DNA of 64,000 nt, taken from assembly GCA_030549775.1 (NCBI GenBank), contig CM060178.1:72633152-72697151 (forward strand), written 5' to 3'. The stretch comes from Tamarix chinensis. Its lineage: Eukaryota > Streptophyta > Magnoliopsida > Caryophyllales > Tamaricaceae. Each line of letters starts with the position of its first letter. Positions within the stretch are counted from its first letter, which is position 1. Under the pieces are notes generated by a model. The model made no database searches and was not told where the DNA came from. It saw nothing but the letters and a program-made list of their open reading frames with translations. Shown in pieces: positions 27,616-39,400 of this stretch. Both the position numbers and the translations under genes were made by a program.

Positions 27616-27685
27616 TTTGATATTGTATTCATCTAAATAAGTGGCAATGTTTTGATATTGTATTCATCTAAATAAGTGGCAATGT
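27616..27685 (+). repeat. perfect 35-bp tandem duplication
   Basis: Two identical adjacent 35-bp units (27616-27650 and 27651-27685) starting 'tttgatattgtattc'. They lie just upstream of, or within, the start of the LINE relic. Confidence 0.95.
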
Positions 27686-27689
27686 TACT

Positions 27690-29200
27690 GTGCTTACTCT
27701 AGTACCAAAAAAATTCTAATGCGACTTAGGTGATGGAATCTGAGCCCATAACATGTTTTATTGTTCTCTTAAAGATATTATCCAAAGTGTTGACACATAG
27801 ACTTCGCTTATTCATGCCTCATTTGTTTTGGTTATCCTACTTTATTTTTGCAGAAGGTATGAATATAAGAGATAGCATCCATCTAAGAGTTAGTGAGACA
27901 TTACTCATCTAATAAACAACTATCCTAGATGCATGTTGAAGGTACGCATCCAAAATGCATATGATTTTGTGGATTGGACATTTCTTCAACAGATCTTACA
28001 AGGCTATGGATTTTCCTTTGCCACTATGAAGGTGATACTAGCATGTGTGAGTAATGTATCTTTCTCGTTGTCATTATATGGAGCACTAACAAAACCTTTT
28101 CCTACTAAAAAATGGTCTTCAGTAAAGGTGTCCACTTTGACCCTACCTTTTTTTTACTCATTATTGAATACTAAGATAGGCACCTAAAATCCTTGTGGTA
28201 TAAAAACATTTTTGGAGACCACGCTAGACGTAAAGCATTGGGAATTATCAACATATGCTTTGCATATGGTTTTCTCCTATTGTATAGAGGTGAAATTCAA
28301 TCTCTTAAAATTTTGTTGGAGGTTATGAAAGTGGTCTCTGAGGTCTTTAAAGTACTATAAATCCTAGTAAATGTGCAACCTATTTTGGTGGGGTAAATGA
28401 TGAAGCAAAGGGTTAAATGATAGAGTTCTTGATATTTAATGAAGGCACCTTTCCTATTTCTTATGTTGGAGTTCCTTTTACTTCTTTTAGGATTAATAAA
28501 ATTTAGATGCATCTCTTCAATTGAATACTTAGTCCTCTAAAATTTCGTCATATGCTAGTTGGTGCTAACTAATATAATTTCTCATCTATGGCATTCAAAA
28601 ATATTAGATTTAGGTCTTTTGACTTACAATGTATTAGACATGATTGTTGAAATTGGTTTGTTCACCAAAGAAAGAAGGGGTTTTGGGGCTGCTTGATTTA
28701 CAGCTATAGAACAATATTTCCATTGGGAAATTTCTTTGGAATAAAAAAAATGTATCCAATATAGGTAAAATGAATACGTACCATTAGTCTAAAAATAAAA
28801 TCCATTTGGGAGTATCAACAAAGTAAAGCTTGTTCATGGTCATTTTGGAAAAAAAGAAAAACCCTTATCTATGAGAGAGCTATTACAACAATTTATTGCC
28901 ATATCTTATCGTAAAACATAATATAACATTAAGTACACCTATTATAGGCTAATGCTATGAGGGGAGAGAAAGTGGTGGGTCAAGTTAGTCTGGAATCATT
29001 TGGCAGCTCTTCAGCATTGCATTACTATTTGGATGATTGTTTAAAATCAACTCCTTACAAAAGATGGGTTAGCCAAGTTGGGTATTTCCATTTCTGCCAC
29101 ATATGTCTTATGTCAGGAAGATGAGGAAATAATTGGGCATATGTTCCTATCTTACCTTTACACATAGTAGCTATGAGAGCATATAAGAAGTGCATTTGGT
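27690..29200 (+). pseudogene. LINE (L1-type) ORF2 relic: reverse transcriptase and zf-RVT
   Basis: A non-LTR retrotransposon ORF2 that would encode reverse transcriptase for target-primed transposition. Readable pieces in order are: a fingers block with 'PITCFIVLLKILSKVLTHRL' (27742 on); the block 'QNAYDFVDWTFLQQIL' (27950 on), equal to the family's KAYDxVxWxFL motif; a degenerate FADD motif read as 'FAYGFLLLYRGEIQS' (near 28258); and an RT-associated zinc-binding domain (zf-RVT) with 'WNHLAALQHC' (28991) and 'YVLCQEDEEIIGHMF'. Many stops and frameshifts break it and the FADD motif is mutated, so it is dead. No endonuclease domain was seen upstream, which suggests 5' truncation. It converges with a second LINE relic on the other strand. 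Confidence 0.8.
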
Positions 29201-29299
29201 TAGATAAGCATAATTTTGACATGGAAGGAGTAGTTTTTTTTGGTAATTAAGTTATAACTTGTATATTAAATAATGAATAAGTGTGAATTTATATGACTC

Positions 29300-30373
29300 A
29301 AATACTAGAGGAGTCTTCCTTGAGTAGCGAAATTCTAATAATGAATTTGTATCAAACCTAGCCCACCTTCTTTTTAGGGAGATATGTAGTGGAGTAGGAC
29401 ATAAGGGCTTTATGGAAATTATCACAACTATACCAGGATTATGACTTACAAATTGATTTGATTTCATTGATCACACATTTAGGCAACATCATGAAAAGAC
29501 TCAAATAAGCTCGGAGTTTAAAAAGAACTAATTGCACTGATTAAACTCTACCAACCACACATAGTAACTTAGATTGCCACGTATGAGTTCTTTCCATGAA
29601 CTTCTCAAGGAGATATTTGCAATTGTTGTAGGCAACTTTTTTAGATGATAGATGTGCACCGAGATATCTCATTAGAAGCTTTCCTAATGGAAAGTGATAC
29701 ACATGATCAATTTTGCCTCTTTTTCCAGAAGGAACTGAGTAGTTGTAATAGATGTTGCTTTTGTTATTGTTAATACTAAGGCTAGAGAGCTCTAAAAATT
29801 GATGGAAAATATTGAAAATTTTTTGGCATAATGAAACATTCCCATAGCTAAATAAGAGCATATAATCAATATATAAGAGGTTTGTCGATTTCACCATTTT
29901 GCACCTGGGGAGGAGCTTAAAAGTAAGATCATTCCAAAGATCAACCATAACATAAAGAATTCCATGCTCAACACAAAGAGATAGAATGATAATGGGTTTC
30001 TTTTTTTAATCCCTCTTTTAGCCATAAAGGGTTGTTTTAGTGATCCATTGATGAGGAGAGATGCATGTACGGTTGTAGATGAAGATTCGAGCTCACAAAT
30101 TTAAACTATAATTGAGTCAAGTTGAGTTGTTAATAAGCCAATCCAAATAGTTTGCAGCCAACTTAACTCATTTACACCCCTAGATGCATCCCACGATGAT
30201 TTTGATGAATTACAAGGGAAAACCAAGTGACAAGAAGGCCTATTCAAGAAATTTCTATCCTGTTGTACCATAAGCATTTCTCATATCAAGTTTGATCATG
30301 TATCTTGGTGACATGTTCTTTATGTTTTAGCCTTTCACTAATTCGGTTGCAAGTAGTATGTCGTTTCCTATAC
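29300..30373 (-). pseudogene. LINE ORF2 relic, 3' part (split by a solo LTR)
   Basis: Minus-strand reverse transcriptase continuing from 34995-35150 across an inserted solo LTR. In order: 'GNDILLATELVKG' next to the LTR; 'YMIKLDMRNAYG'; a 115-bp MITE; 'LLINGSLKQPF'; 'LYIDYMLLFSYGN' (the FADD position, mutated); 'LSINNNKSNIYY'; 'MRYLGAHL'; 'HTWQSKLLCVVGRV' (29541); and a decayed thumb with 'YLPKKKVG' near 29360. Residue order and spacing match plant L1-type LINE RT. Several in-frame stops remain even after allowing for the insertions. The longest open piece is 29541-29948 (135 codons). Confidence 0.8.
30067..30181. mobile_element. hAT-type MITE, 115 bp, inside the LINE relic
   Basis: Flanked by perfect 8-bp direct repeats AGATGCAT (30059-30066 and 30182-30189). 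Ends are imperfectly inverted: GTACGGTTGTAGATGA at the left, AGGGGTGTAAATGA as the complement of the right end. It separates two blocks of the LINE reverse transcriptase. Size, ends and 8-bp duplication fit a small hAT non-autonomous element. Confidence 0.65.
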
Positions 30374-31294
30374 TATAACACCCCCAAGTTTCACTCTTGA
30401 AAAATTTTGTTTAAAAGAATAATGCGGAAGCTAAAATAGAATTTGGGAAATGTTACCGCTACACCTAACATAAGATAAATATCTACCATCTATCTTATGC
30501 TAGATGCATGGCTAAAACCTATCCAACAAAATTCAACCAATATCTATGCAATGAGGATAAACTCCCACAAGGAGATATCCACATGTAGATGGGAAGTGAA
30601 CAATTTCACTGAATAAAATCATCGCTAAATAAATCAGCGGAACCTATGAAATAATCCTTGATTTTAACAGCTTATCAAAGTAATGGGAAATTAAAATCCA
30701 ACTACAACTCCCTTGAAATTTTAATACAACACTTGAAAACTTCCAAAATAAATACAAGTAAACAAAGACAAATTTCAATTGATCAGACTCCGGATTGCCT
30801 ACTCTCTCAAGCCAAGCCTTCAACCCAAAAACAATATCTGATCTCAAACTTGCACGAGAGGTCTGCTCTCCATCATCAATGGATCATCACATGACTCATT
30901 CAACCAAGGTAGTATTAGTACAGGTCCAATAGTGAGTAAATCCCACTACCCTCTCTTATGGGAGAGACATAAATTACAACATCAAGTGGATATTGAATCA
31001 TGTTACATTACGTTGATACAATATTATGCATACTCAATACCCTCATCATAGATCCTACCATACACATATAATAACATGTGAAACATATGTAACATCCTAC
31101 TTAAACATGTAAGTGTGTTATGACGGAAATGTAAAGTAGCTTATGTACCTTAGGTAGGAATAATCCATATTATTGACAACTCATTACATGACCACAAAAT
31201 TTTAGATGCAAACATCTTAATCCAATAAGAGATTTAAATAAACCAACCGGGCATTTATGGACAACGCTAATCCAAACCAATCGGGCATTTAGCC

Positions 31295-31590
31295 CTTAGA
31301 CATTACTCAGAGACATGCCCAGCCTTGAGTATTACTTAAGGACATGCTCAACCCCGATCATTACTTAGGGACACGCTCAGCCCCAGATATTACTCAGGGA
31401 CATATGAAGCCCCAAGCATTACTTAGGGACATGTTCAGCCCCGAGCATTACTTAGGGACATGCTCAGCCCCAGACATAACTCAGGGACATGTGTAGCCCC
31501 AAGCATTACTCAGGGACATGCTCAACCCCGAGCATTACTCAGGGACATGCTCAACCCCAGACATTACTCAGGGACATGTCCAGCCCCGAA
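31295..31590 (+). repeat. 30-bp tandem array, about 10 units
   Basis: Units of 29-30 bp containing 'cattactcagggacatg' and 'ctcagccccgag', with scattered substitutions. Internal to the solo LTR, at the position where related LTRs carry other short tandem units. Confidence 0.9.
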
Positions 31591-31759
31591 CCATGATTTA
31601 AACACATTCAACACCTTGTTACATTGAGAAAGGCATTAAATTATCAACATTAATTCATATCTAATGCATCATACAGCTAGAAAACCATAAAATATGCTCC
31701 ATCTCTTGGCAAAAAATTTATACCACACATTAAGATGATTTCTAGCCAATTAGTCAAGA

Positions 31760-31786
31760 TATATATATATATATATATATATATAT
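31760..31786. repeat. (AT)n microsatellite
   Basis: An uninterrupted AT dinucleotide run of about 27 bp within the solo LTR. Confidence 0.95.
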
Positions 31787-32679
31787 TACAATTTTTTAAC
31801 ATGTCTTCCACTTATCCATGCTTGAAGGTAGCAAGCTTAACATGATTTGTTACTTAATCATGCTTGTAACATACTCTGTTACTCAATCATACTCCTAAAC
31901 AGAAAATGGAATCCCATTCCAACACGTGTAAGAACATTCTTTTACATTTGTCCTCCTCAAAAGATTCAAATAGTTGTATCATGCATATTTTTACCCTAAC
32001 ATGCTCAATAATAAGCCAAAGTATGAATTACTTAAACATCATGATTATACAAGGCATATTACATGTTTGACATACCAACCTATATGAGTCACACAACTTT
32101 CACCTCTTAACATACATATACAACGGTTCGTTCTCATGAAACACCCATAAGTGGAGATAAGTAGAGACTTGCCTAGGTTCGAAGCTAGCTAAGCGAGATA
32201 AGAAGGTGAGGGAGATCACTAGCTCAAGGATCCATAAAAATGCTTTCCTAGATCACTGATAGAAATCGGAACTAGGTTAGAGACTATCTTATCGATCAAT
32301 AATTCACATATTATAATTAAATTAACATAGGAGACATGAATGATCTTTCTTAGAAAATGTATCCAAATCCTAGGACTCACAAGCATAGCTCTATTAATAT
32401 TTAAAATTAAATATTAACCAAATTGGGTTTAACACATATCACTTGAGACATTTCAAATTAATTTGGAAAGTGAGGAAAGAATAATAGATTATAAGTTAAT
32501 TTGATAAAAAATGACTAAATCATTAGGTTTTACGACTAAAGAGGCAAACCAACTATTTTTAGAGAACCAATCCAACTCTATAACATAATAATACAATTAC
32601 AATAATTTTAAATCAAAACTAGTATTCTACTAAGTGCAAGAAGCATAGGCAAATCATTTTCATAAAACCATATCCGAAA

Positions 32680-33600
32680 CTAGGGTTTTTAATGCTCGAA
32701 CTACGAACCGACCAATTCACTTTGATTACCACAAATTGATAGTTTTAAAACACAATTATTCTAATTTTAGATAAATCTAGATAATCAATTTCAACAAAAA
32801 CAATCTTACGAACCACCTATTAAAGATAACCGGTTTCTGAAATTAGGGTTTTAAAGCCTAGGACACAAACTCGGATAATGCAAATAAATTAATTCCAATT
32901 GAAGATGTTAGAATGCAATTAATACCATTTAAAATATTTCTATAAATTCAATTTTATAAAAATAACTATATAAATGACAAATGACGAATTTCATAATTTC
33001 ACTTAAAATCTAGGGTTTTTGGCCTTACAATTCGGTTAAATTTTATTAATTTATTTATATTAAATGTTTAGAAATGCAATTAGAAATATTTTATAGTATA
33101 CCATATAATAAATCGATCAAAACCAATAAAAGAAACACCCAATTTAGTATAATTATGGTTTTTGAGCACGAAACGCAAATTCGATTGATTTTTGGTAAAA
33201 TATATAAATTGACGGTTTGGGATTGAAATTAAATATATTCTAATATAAATTATATAATTAATTGAATAAAATAACCCGATTACACAATCCAATTTAAACT
33301 CATAAGAGTTTTGACCTAAAAATCCAATTTCGATCAATTTCACATAATTTTCCCAAATCAACACTTCTAATATGAAATTAAATACATTTTAAAGGATATT
33401 TTAAAATCAATTGAGTGAAACAACTCAATTATGCAAACCAATTTCATTACACACAGATTTTGACATAGAAATCCAATTTCGATTAATTTTGCATAAATTT
33501 CTCAAATTGATGGTTCCGAAATAAAATTAGATACATCTTAAAGTGGAATGTAAAATCAATTTACCCAAAATAGCTTAATCGGTCGAATTAACAAAATTTG
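32680..33600 (+). repeat. degenerate tandem repeat of about 155 bp within the solo LTR
   Basis: Roughly six units, each opening with a 'gggttttt.agc/ggcc' or 'ttttgacctaaaaatcc' block, followed by 'aattcgat.aattt' and an 'aaattgatggtt' block. Divergence is high and the boundaries are approximate. Confidence 0.55.
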
Positions 33601-34994
33601 AGCATAACCCGACCTAAAATCTGATTTTCACAAATCAACAAAATACACTACAGTTAACCACTCTAAATCAATCATATAACATGTATATACATGATTACAC
33701 AATTAATTTATCTTATGATAAGCTAATTCATACTCAATTAATCAAAATAAGGGTTAGGGTTTTCAGAATTTTATACCAAACAAAACTAGCAAATCGGGAC
33801 AAGTGAAGGCTGGAGAAGCTACACTAGAGGTCAATAACCACTCGCCAGCAGCCAGCGAAGCTTGCCTGGCCGCATGGCTGCATAACCTTCGTTGCTAATG
33901 TCCGCTACTCCTGTTGCTACTTGCGGTTGCTGCTTGCTGCAGTGGTTGGCAGTGGCGTCGCCGGTGGCAATTGTGGCTGGCGAGGCAGTAGCCGGCTAGA
34001 GTGGAGGAGCAGGGATAAGGAAACAAGCTGGGGTTTTGGGTGTAGAGGGCATGGAGCCCGATGGGAAAGAGGAATATAAGAGAAGGGAGAGAAGAAGAGA
34101 GAAAAGAAAAAGGAAGAGTGGGTCGAGGGAACCGATCGGTTTTTTTAATACAACATATACTAAAATACTAAATATCTAAAATTATTATTGGAAGATTTTA
34201 TCTAAAATTTATTTAATAAAAAATTATTTCGTAAGGATCTGAAGGCTTAAAATCAATATAAGAGCTATATAAAGAATTTCGAAAATTTTTTCAAAAGAAT
34301 TTACCAATGAACACAAATATTTATATTATTTACGGAAATATATTATAAGACCTCGAAATAATATTTAAAAGCATATGAGAAAATATTTATATCAAATCCA
34401 AATAAACCAAGAATAATTTAAATAATTTTCAAAACTGGTCTTTCACAAACTAAAAAGGGCAAAACAAAAGAAAATTAATTTTGAAAAGAAATTATAAATA
34501 AGCTCCAATTTTTTTTTTAATTTAAAACTTTCTGAAGATTTTACGACTTCAGAAACGAATAAATTCAAAGTTGGAAATATTTTCTATTAAAAAATCATTA
34601 AAATAACTTTGCTTATTTTAAACAAAAATTTTATAATTTAAATAAAATATTTCATTAACAAAATATAACTCCAATATAAAGTCGTAATCACACGACGAAG
34701 TTATAATCGAAAACGAATCTAAACTATTAAAAATCAAAATCCGAGAAAGAATAAAAAAATATATTTTTAACCGAAAATTTAAATCATATGAATATAATAA
34801 AATTATGGCCGTGAACAAATTTATTTAGAATGATACACAACGACAACAATTAATTAAATTGAATTATGAAGTCAAAATCGTCAATAAATCTATAAAATAA
34901 ATTAAAGTTAAAATAATTAAATATTTACATCAAATTACGCTAATAAAATGATTAAATTTAATAAAATTAAATTTTAAAAATATGAGGTATTACA

Positions 34995-35150
34995 TATACC
35001 CCCTTTGATAAATGCAACCTGAGTTTTGCTTACTAAATGAGGGATGATCTGCTGCAATTTATTGGTGAATGTCTTAGCAATTAGTTTGTATAGTGTATTG
35101 TAACATGTAATGGGATATAATTCACTTGCTTAAGAGGTATTTGAAACGTA
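34995..35150 (-). pseudogene. LINE ORF2 relic, 5' part (split by a solo LTR)
   Basis: Reads 'YPITCYNTLYKLIAK' and 'PHLVSKTQVAFIKGG' on the minus strand, the fingers region of plant L1-type reverse transcriptase. Removing the solo LTR and one TATAC copy makes this run in frame into 'IGNDILLATELVKG' at 30373 and below. Upstream of about 35150 the similarity fades, so the endonuclease domain is lost or too decayed to see. A stop interrupts the frame near 35130. Confidence 0.8.
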
Positions 35151-36256
35151 ATAATCAATTATTTTGTAATAAAGCACATGAGGCTAACAATTTGTTAATT
35201 AGTATTATTGTGAACGTAACTATTCTACTAAAGTGAGACGCTCTTGTGCGTTCAATTCATTTCATATAAGAATTTAGATGTACAAAAAAAATTAAAATTT
35301 TATTTTATTTATTGAGAAAAAAAAGATACATATAGTAATGATAATAATAATAATAGTATTAGCAATTAAAAATATTAATTATGTCAATAATAACAAAATA
35401 ATATCAAAACTTTTACTTTATATTAAATTAGATCAATTAAGATGAGATCAGATCACATCCACACGGCCTAACAAACATTGTTGCCTTTTGCAAGTAATGT
35501 ACTGGCGTTACGTTGCTATAGATAACCACCAATGAGTTCATAACGTATCGTTCTCACTTTTGGTAACAACGTATCGTTCTCACTTGTCACTTGTCCGAGC
35601 ATTGATGGGCCCATATTTCAAAGATAATAGGTGCCCACATTTTCCAATTAATTTCACATGGAATGATGGAAATAACAGGCTCCCTCGCCACAAGGCCCCA
35701 AGATCTGATGTGGATTAATCAATTAGAGTAGTAAGCATTAAGTAAGCACCGCTCTGAAACTCACGGAGCTGTCAATCATCGAAGATTGTCCGCCCCAAAA
35801 CAATCTTCACCGATGAGTCATCATGGACCCACTAAACGGGACAAAGCCTTTCTCAAGCTCGCCAGTCAGTCAGCGGATGTATACTGCTCAGTGCAGCGTA
35901 CCTGTACTGTTGCTCCATTTGACCTACCTTTTTGGCTCATCTGGATCGATTTGTCCCCATCCCCTTCTCAGTAGTCAGGACCGAAGAAATAAAAGAAATG
36001 ACAGACGTTTCATGTCGAAACTCTTGTTACCTCGCTAGTGGTTGATCAGGACGATCCTTACTCAGAAAATTCGATATTTCTGCTACTGTGATTTTGATCT
36101 AATTTATAATTAAATTAATGCCAAATAGTATCAAATGGATGTACGAGAGTCGACACACGAATATATACATAATATAATGGATATATCTGTATAAATTTAT
36201 AACCGCAGAGATGCCATATATGTTAGTTTTAAATCTGATTGTTTCCTATGAAGTTA
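35151..36256. other. intergenic DNA, partly less AT-rich
   Basis: Contains a short direct repeat 'aacgtatcgttctcactt' near 35540 and 35568. About 35570-36050 is clearly less AT-rich than its surroundings. It reads like gene-proximal or promoter sequence, but no exon was recognised. The two short frames at 35786-35974 and 35823-36038 overlap in different frames and match nothing that I know. Confidence 0.4.
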
Positions 36257-36261
36257 GATTC
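36257..36261. repeat. target-site duplication GATTC (left copy)
   Basis: GATTC directly before the copia element and again at 41066-41070 directly after it. A 5-bp duplication is standard for copia integrase. Confidence 0.95.
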
Positions 36262-36425
36262 TGAAAGAAGGTAATTCCCTGCCTTTCTCATTAGTAATCA
36301 TCAGAATATATACAATGTACAATGAGGTTGTTAAGCCTAAAAACTAGGAACTAATTAGCTGAAAATATGGCGGAATTATATAGATAACTATAGAATATAT
36401 GATACGCTTATCATATATTCTAACA
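36262..36425 (-). repeat. copia 3' LTR, 164 bp
   Basis: On the plus strand it runs TGAAAGAAGG ... TCTAACA (TG...CA). It differs from the other LTR at 36267 (G here, A at 40907) and 36340 (A here, G at 40980). It supplies the last two codons of the polyprotein ORF, Cys and the TAG stop at 36420-36422. Confidence 0.97.
36391..36422. promoter_or_regulatory. perfect 14-bp hairpin at the U3 edge of the LTR
   Basis: TAGAATATATGATA, a 4-nt loop, then the exact complement. The same structure is at 41031-41062 in the 5' LTR. In the sense RNA it starts at the polyprotein stop codon. Its role is unknown; it could be an RNA structure or a protein-binding palindrome. Confidence 0.85.
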
Positions 36426-39400
36426 CACCCCCGCAGTCGAAACGGGAGGGTCGCGAATGCTGAGACTGTGACGGAAATCTTCAAATAAAATACGAGGCAG
36501 CCCCTTCGTAAAAATATCCGCGATCTGATATCGGGAGGGAACATGTAGGACACGGACTTCGCCTTTAGCGACCTTTTCTCTCACAAAATGAATGTCCATT
36601 TCAATATGCTTGGTACGCTGATGTTGTACCGGATTTCCTGATAAGTAAATGGCGCTCACATTGTCACAATAAACCATAGTAGCTTTATGAAGAGGAAAAT
36701 GGAGCTCAAGTAATAAGTTTCGGATCCAACATGAATCAGAAACGACAATAGCAACTCCTCGATATTCTGCCTCAGCACTGGAGCGTGACAAAGTTGGTTG
36801 TCTTTTGGACGACCAAGAGATTAAGTTATCACCCAGAAAAATACAATAGCCGGAAGTAGAACGTCTAGTATCCGGGCATCCTCCCCAATCAGCATCTGTA
36901 TAAGAAATGAGTTGGTTGATGGAAGATTTATACAAATGAAGACCATAAGACAAAGTACCCTGTAAATAGCGCAGAATGCGCTTAAGAGCACGCATATGCT
37001 CGTTTGTGGGAGCATGCATGTGTAGACAAATCTGTTGAACGGCATACGAGATGTCCGGTCTAGTAAAGGTAAGATACTGTAAAGCACCAGCCAAACTGCG
37101 GTACTTGGTGGGATCCTCATATGGGGAATCCGTCGAAGCACTAAGTTTAGGTTTGGTGTCCACAGGAGTGGGGCAAGAGCCGCAATTTGCCATACCAGCT
37201 CTTTCAATGATCTCTGTGGCATACTGTTGCCGAGACAAGAACATGCCATTAGCATTGCGGGATACAACAATCCCCAAGAAAAAACTGAGAGGACCGAGGT
37301 CCTTCATAGCAAACTCAGCACCCAAGCGAGTCATAAAGTGTTGTTTCAGACGATCAGAGGAAGCTGTAAGAATAATATCATCAACGTACAATAGAATATA
37401 TGCCATATTTGAGCCCTGACTGTAGATGAGTAAAGAATGGTCAGATTTACTGTGAGAAAAACCAATGGTGGCAACAAATTCTGCAAAACGCTGATAGCAA
37501 GCTCGGGGAGCCTGTTTAAGGCCATAGAGGGATTTCTTCAGCAAACAGACATGATCAGGGCGACTTCTATCGCGGAAATCCATGGGTTGATGCATATACA
37601 CAGTTTCATTGAGATGACCGTGTAAAAAAGCATTTTTTACGTCCAACTGGTGAATAGGCCAAGATTTGGAAATAGCAATGCTAAGAACAGTACGGATAGT
37701 AGCTGGTTTAACAACCGGACTAAAAGTCTCATCACAATCAACACCCTGTTGCTGAGTTTTGCCATCACCTACAAGACGGGCTTTATGCCTCTCAAAAGAG
37801 CCATCAGATTTTCGTTTATGGCGAAAAATCCACATAGACCTGATTATATTAACATCCGGTGGCCTAGGTACCAATTCCCAAGTCTGATTAGCAATAAGAG
37901 CATTAAATTCATCTAACATTGCAGTTTTCCAATTAGGGTCACGAATAGCACTAACAAGATATTTGGGTAAAGGAGATATGTGAGTGGTAGTCATGGCGGA
38001 AAAATTGGAAAAATATTTTGAATTTGGTTTGACAATGCCATTTTTAGCTCTTGTTGTCATTTGATGGGAGTTGAGATCAGGCGGCGGGGGGGTAATGGGT
38101 GTGGGTCGAATTGGGGAAGGGTGATGGACTTGCGGAGGAGCAAGCTCAGTCCGCAAAGGAGAGGAAGAAGGCGAACTGGGCTGTGTAAAGGGCGCAAGCA
38201 ATGTGATAGTACCAGGAGCAGGGCATGGGTCAGATGAAGGAGGCCCAACGTGAGAGGTAGAAGAGGGGGATGGGTCTGAGGGAGGAGACCCAACAGAGGA
38301 TGGGGGCCGAGGGTGGTCTGGAGATGCCGCAGGCCTAGTAAGAGGGGTGGGGCCAGGTTGGGGCGCTACACGGAGAGGAGGAAGGCTTTGGTTGTGCAAG
38401 TGGAAAATAGGAGTAGAGTCCAAAAAATTATAAGCATCTTTGTGAGGAGAATGAAGTTTAGAGAAGGGGAACTCGGTTTCAAAGAATTTCACATGACGAC
38501 AAATAATAATTTGTCCACGGGACATGTCATAGCATTTGGAACCTCTATGATGAGGAGCGGGACCAAGATAAACACATGGAGTGGACCTGGGTTGCAATTT
38601 GTGAATAGAAGTAGAAGGAAAAAGAGGAAAACATAGGCAACCAAAGACACGTAATTCCGAGTAGATGGGATCACATTGGAATAGAATTTGAGTGGGAGAC
38701 TTAAAACCGAGAACTTTGGTTGGCAGAATGTTGAGAAGATAAGTAGCCATTGCTAAAGCGTGATGCCAAAAAGAAAATGGCAAAGATGCATGAGCAAGTA
38801 AGGTCCGAATGATGTTGTTTATGGATTTTATGTGGCGTTCTGCTTTTCCATTTTGTGGGGATGTATGAGGACAAGAAAGACGAAATAGCATACCATGGTT
38901 ATTAAAGAACTCTTGTAATGTGCCGTTAACATATTCTGTGCCATTGTCACATTGAAAGGTCTTAATATCACGAGTAAATTGAGTATGAACAAGGCTATGA
39001 AATGATTGGAACAAGTGTTTAACCTGAGATTTCTTAGCAATTGGAAATGTCCACAAGAATTTACTGTAATCATCAAGAAAAAGAACATAATAACGATGGC
39101 CAGAGGTACTCATGACAGGCGAAGTCCAAAGATCGCTGTGAATGATATCAAATGGAGAAGTAGTGTGCGACATAGAAGCATAAAAAGGTAACTTAGAATG
39201 TTTTCCAAGAGGACAAGATGAGCAAAAAGAGGTACAAGCCTTATTACAATCAATAAAATTTTTACTTCTAAGAGATTGAAGAACCGCATTGCCGGGATGG
39301 CCGAGACGGGTATGCCAAAGCTCAGATGAAACAGCAGTAAAAGCGGAATTATTGACGGAAGGAGTGGCTTGATTAAGTGAGAAGAGAGGATAAAGGTCAC

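Larger units (their letters stand above)
30374..34994 (+). mobile_element. solo LTR, 4621 bp, in a LINE ORF
   Basis: Flanked by perfect 5-bp duplications TATAC (30369-30373 and 34995-34999). Starts TATAACACCCCC (consensus TG mutated to TA) and ends GGTATTACA. The start resembles those at 21235 and 44823. No polyprotein, primer site or polypurine tract was found inside, so it is best read as a solo LTR left by recombination; a large non-autonomous element is the alternative. It carries a 30-bp array (31295-31590), a degenerate repeat of about 155 bp (32680-33600), and a less AT-rich, then purine-rich, stretch at 33780-34130. It lies exactly between two halves of one LINE reading frame. Confidence 0.8.

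Noticed and set aside
31295..31590. Regular 30-bp repeats resembling a CRISPR array
   Set aside because: Units are directly adjacent and diverged, with no unique spacers or cas genes; plant minisatellite inside an LTR.
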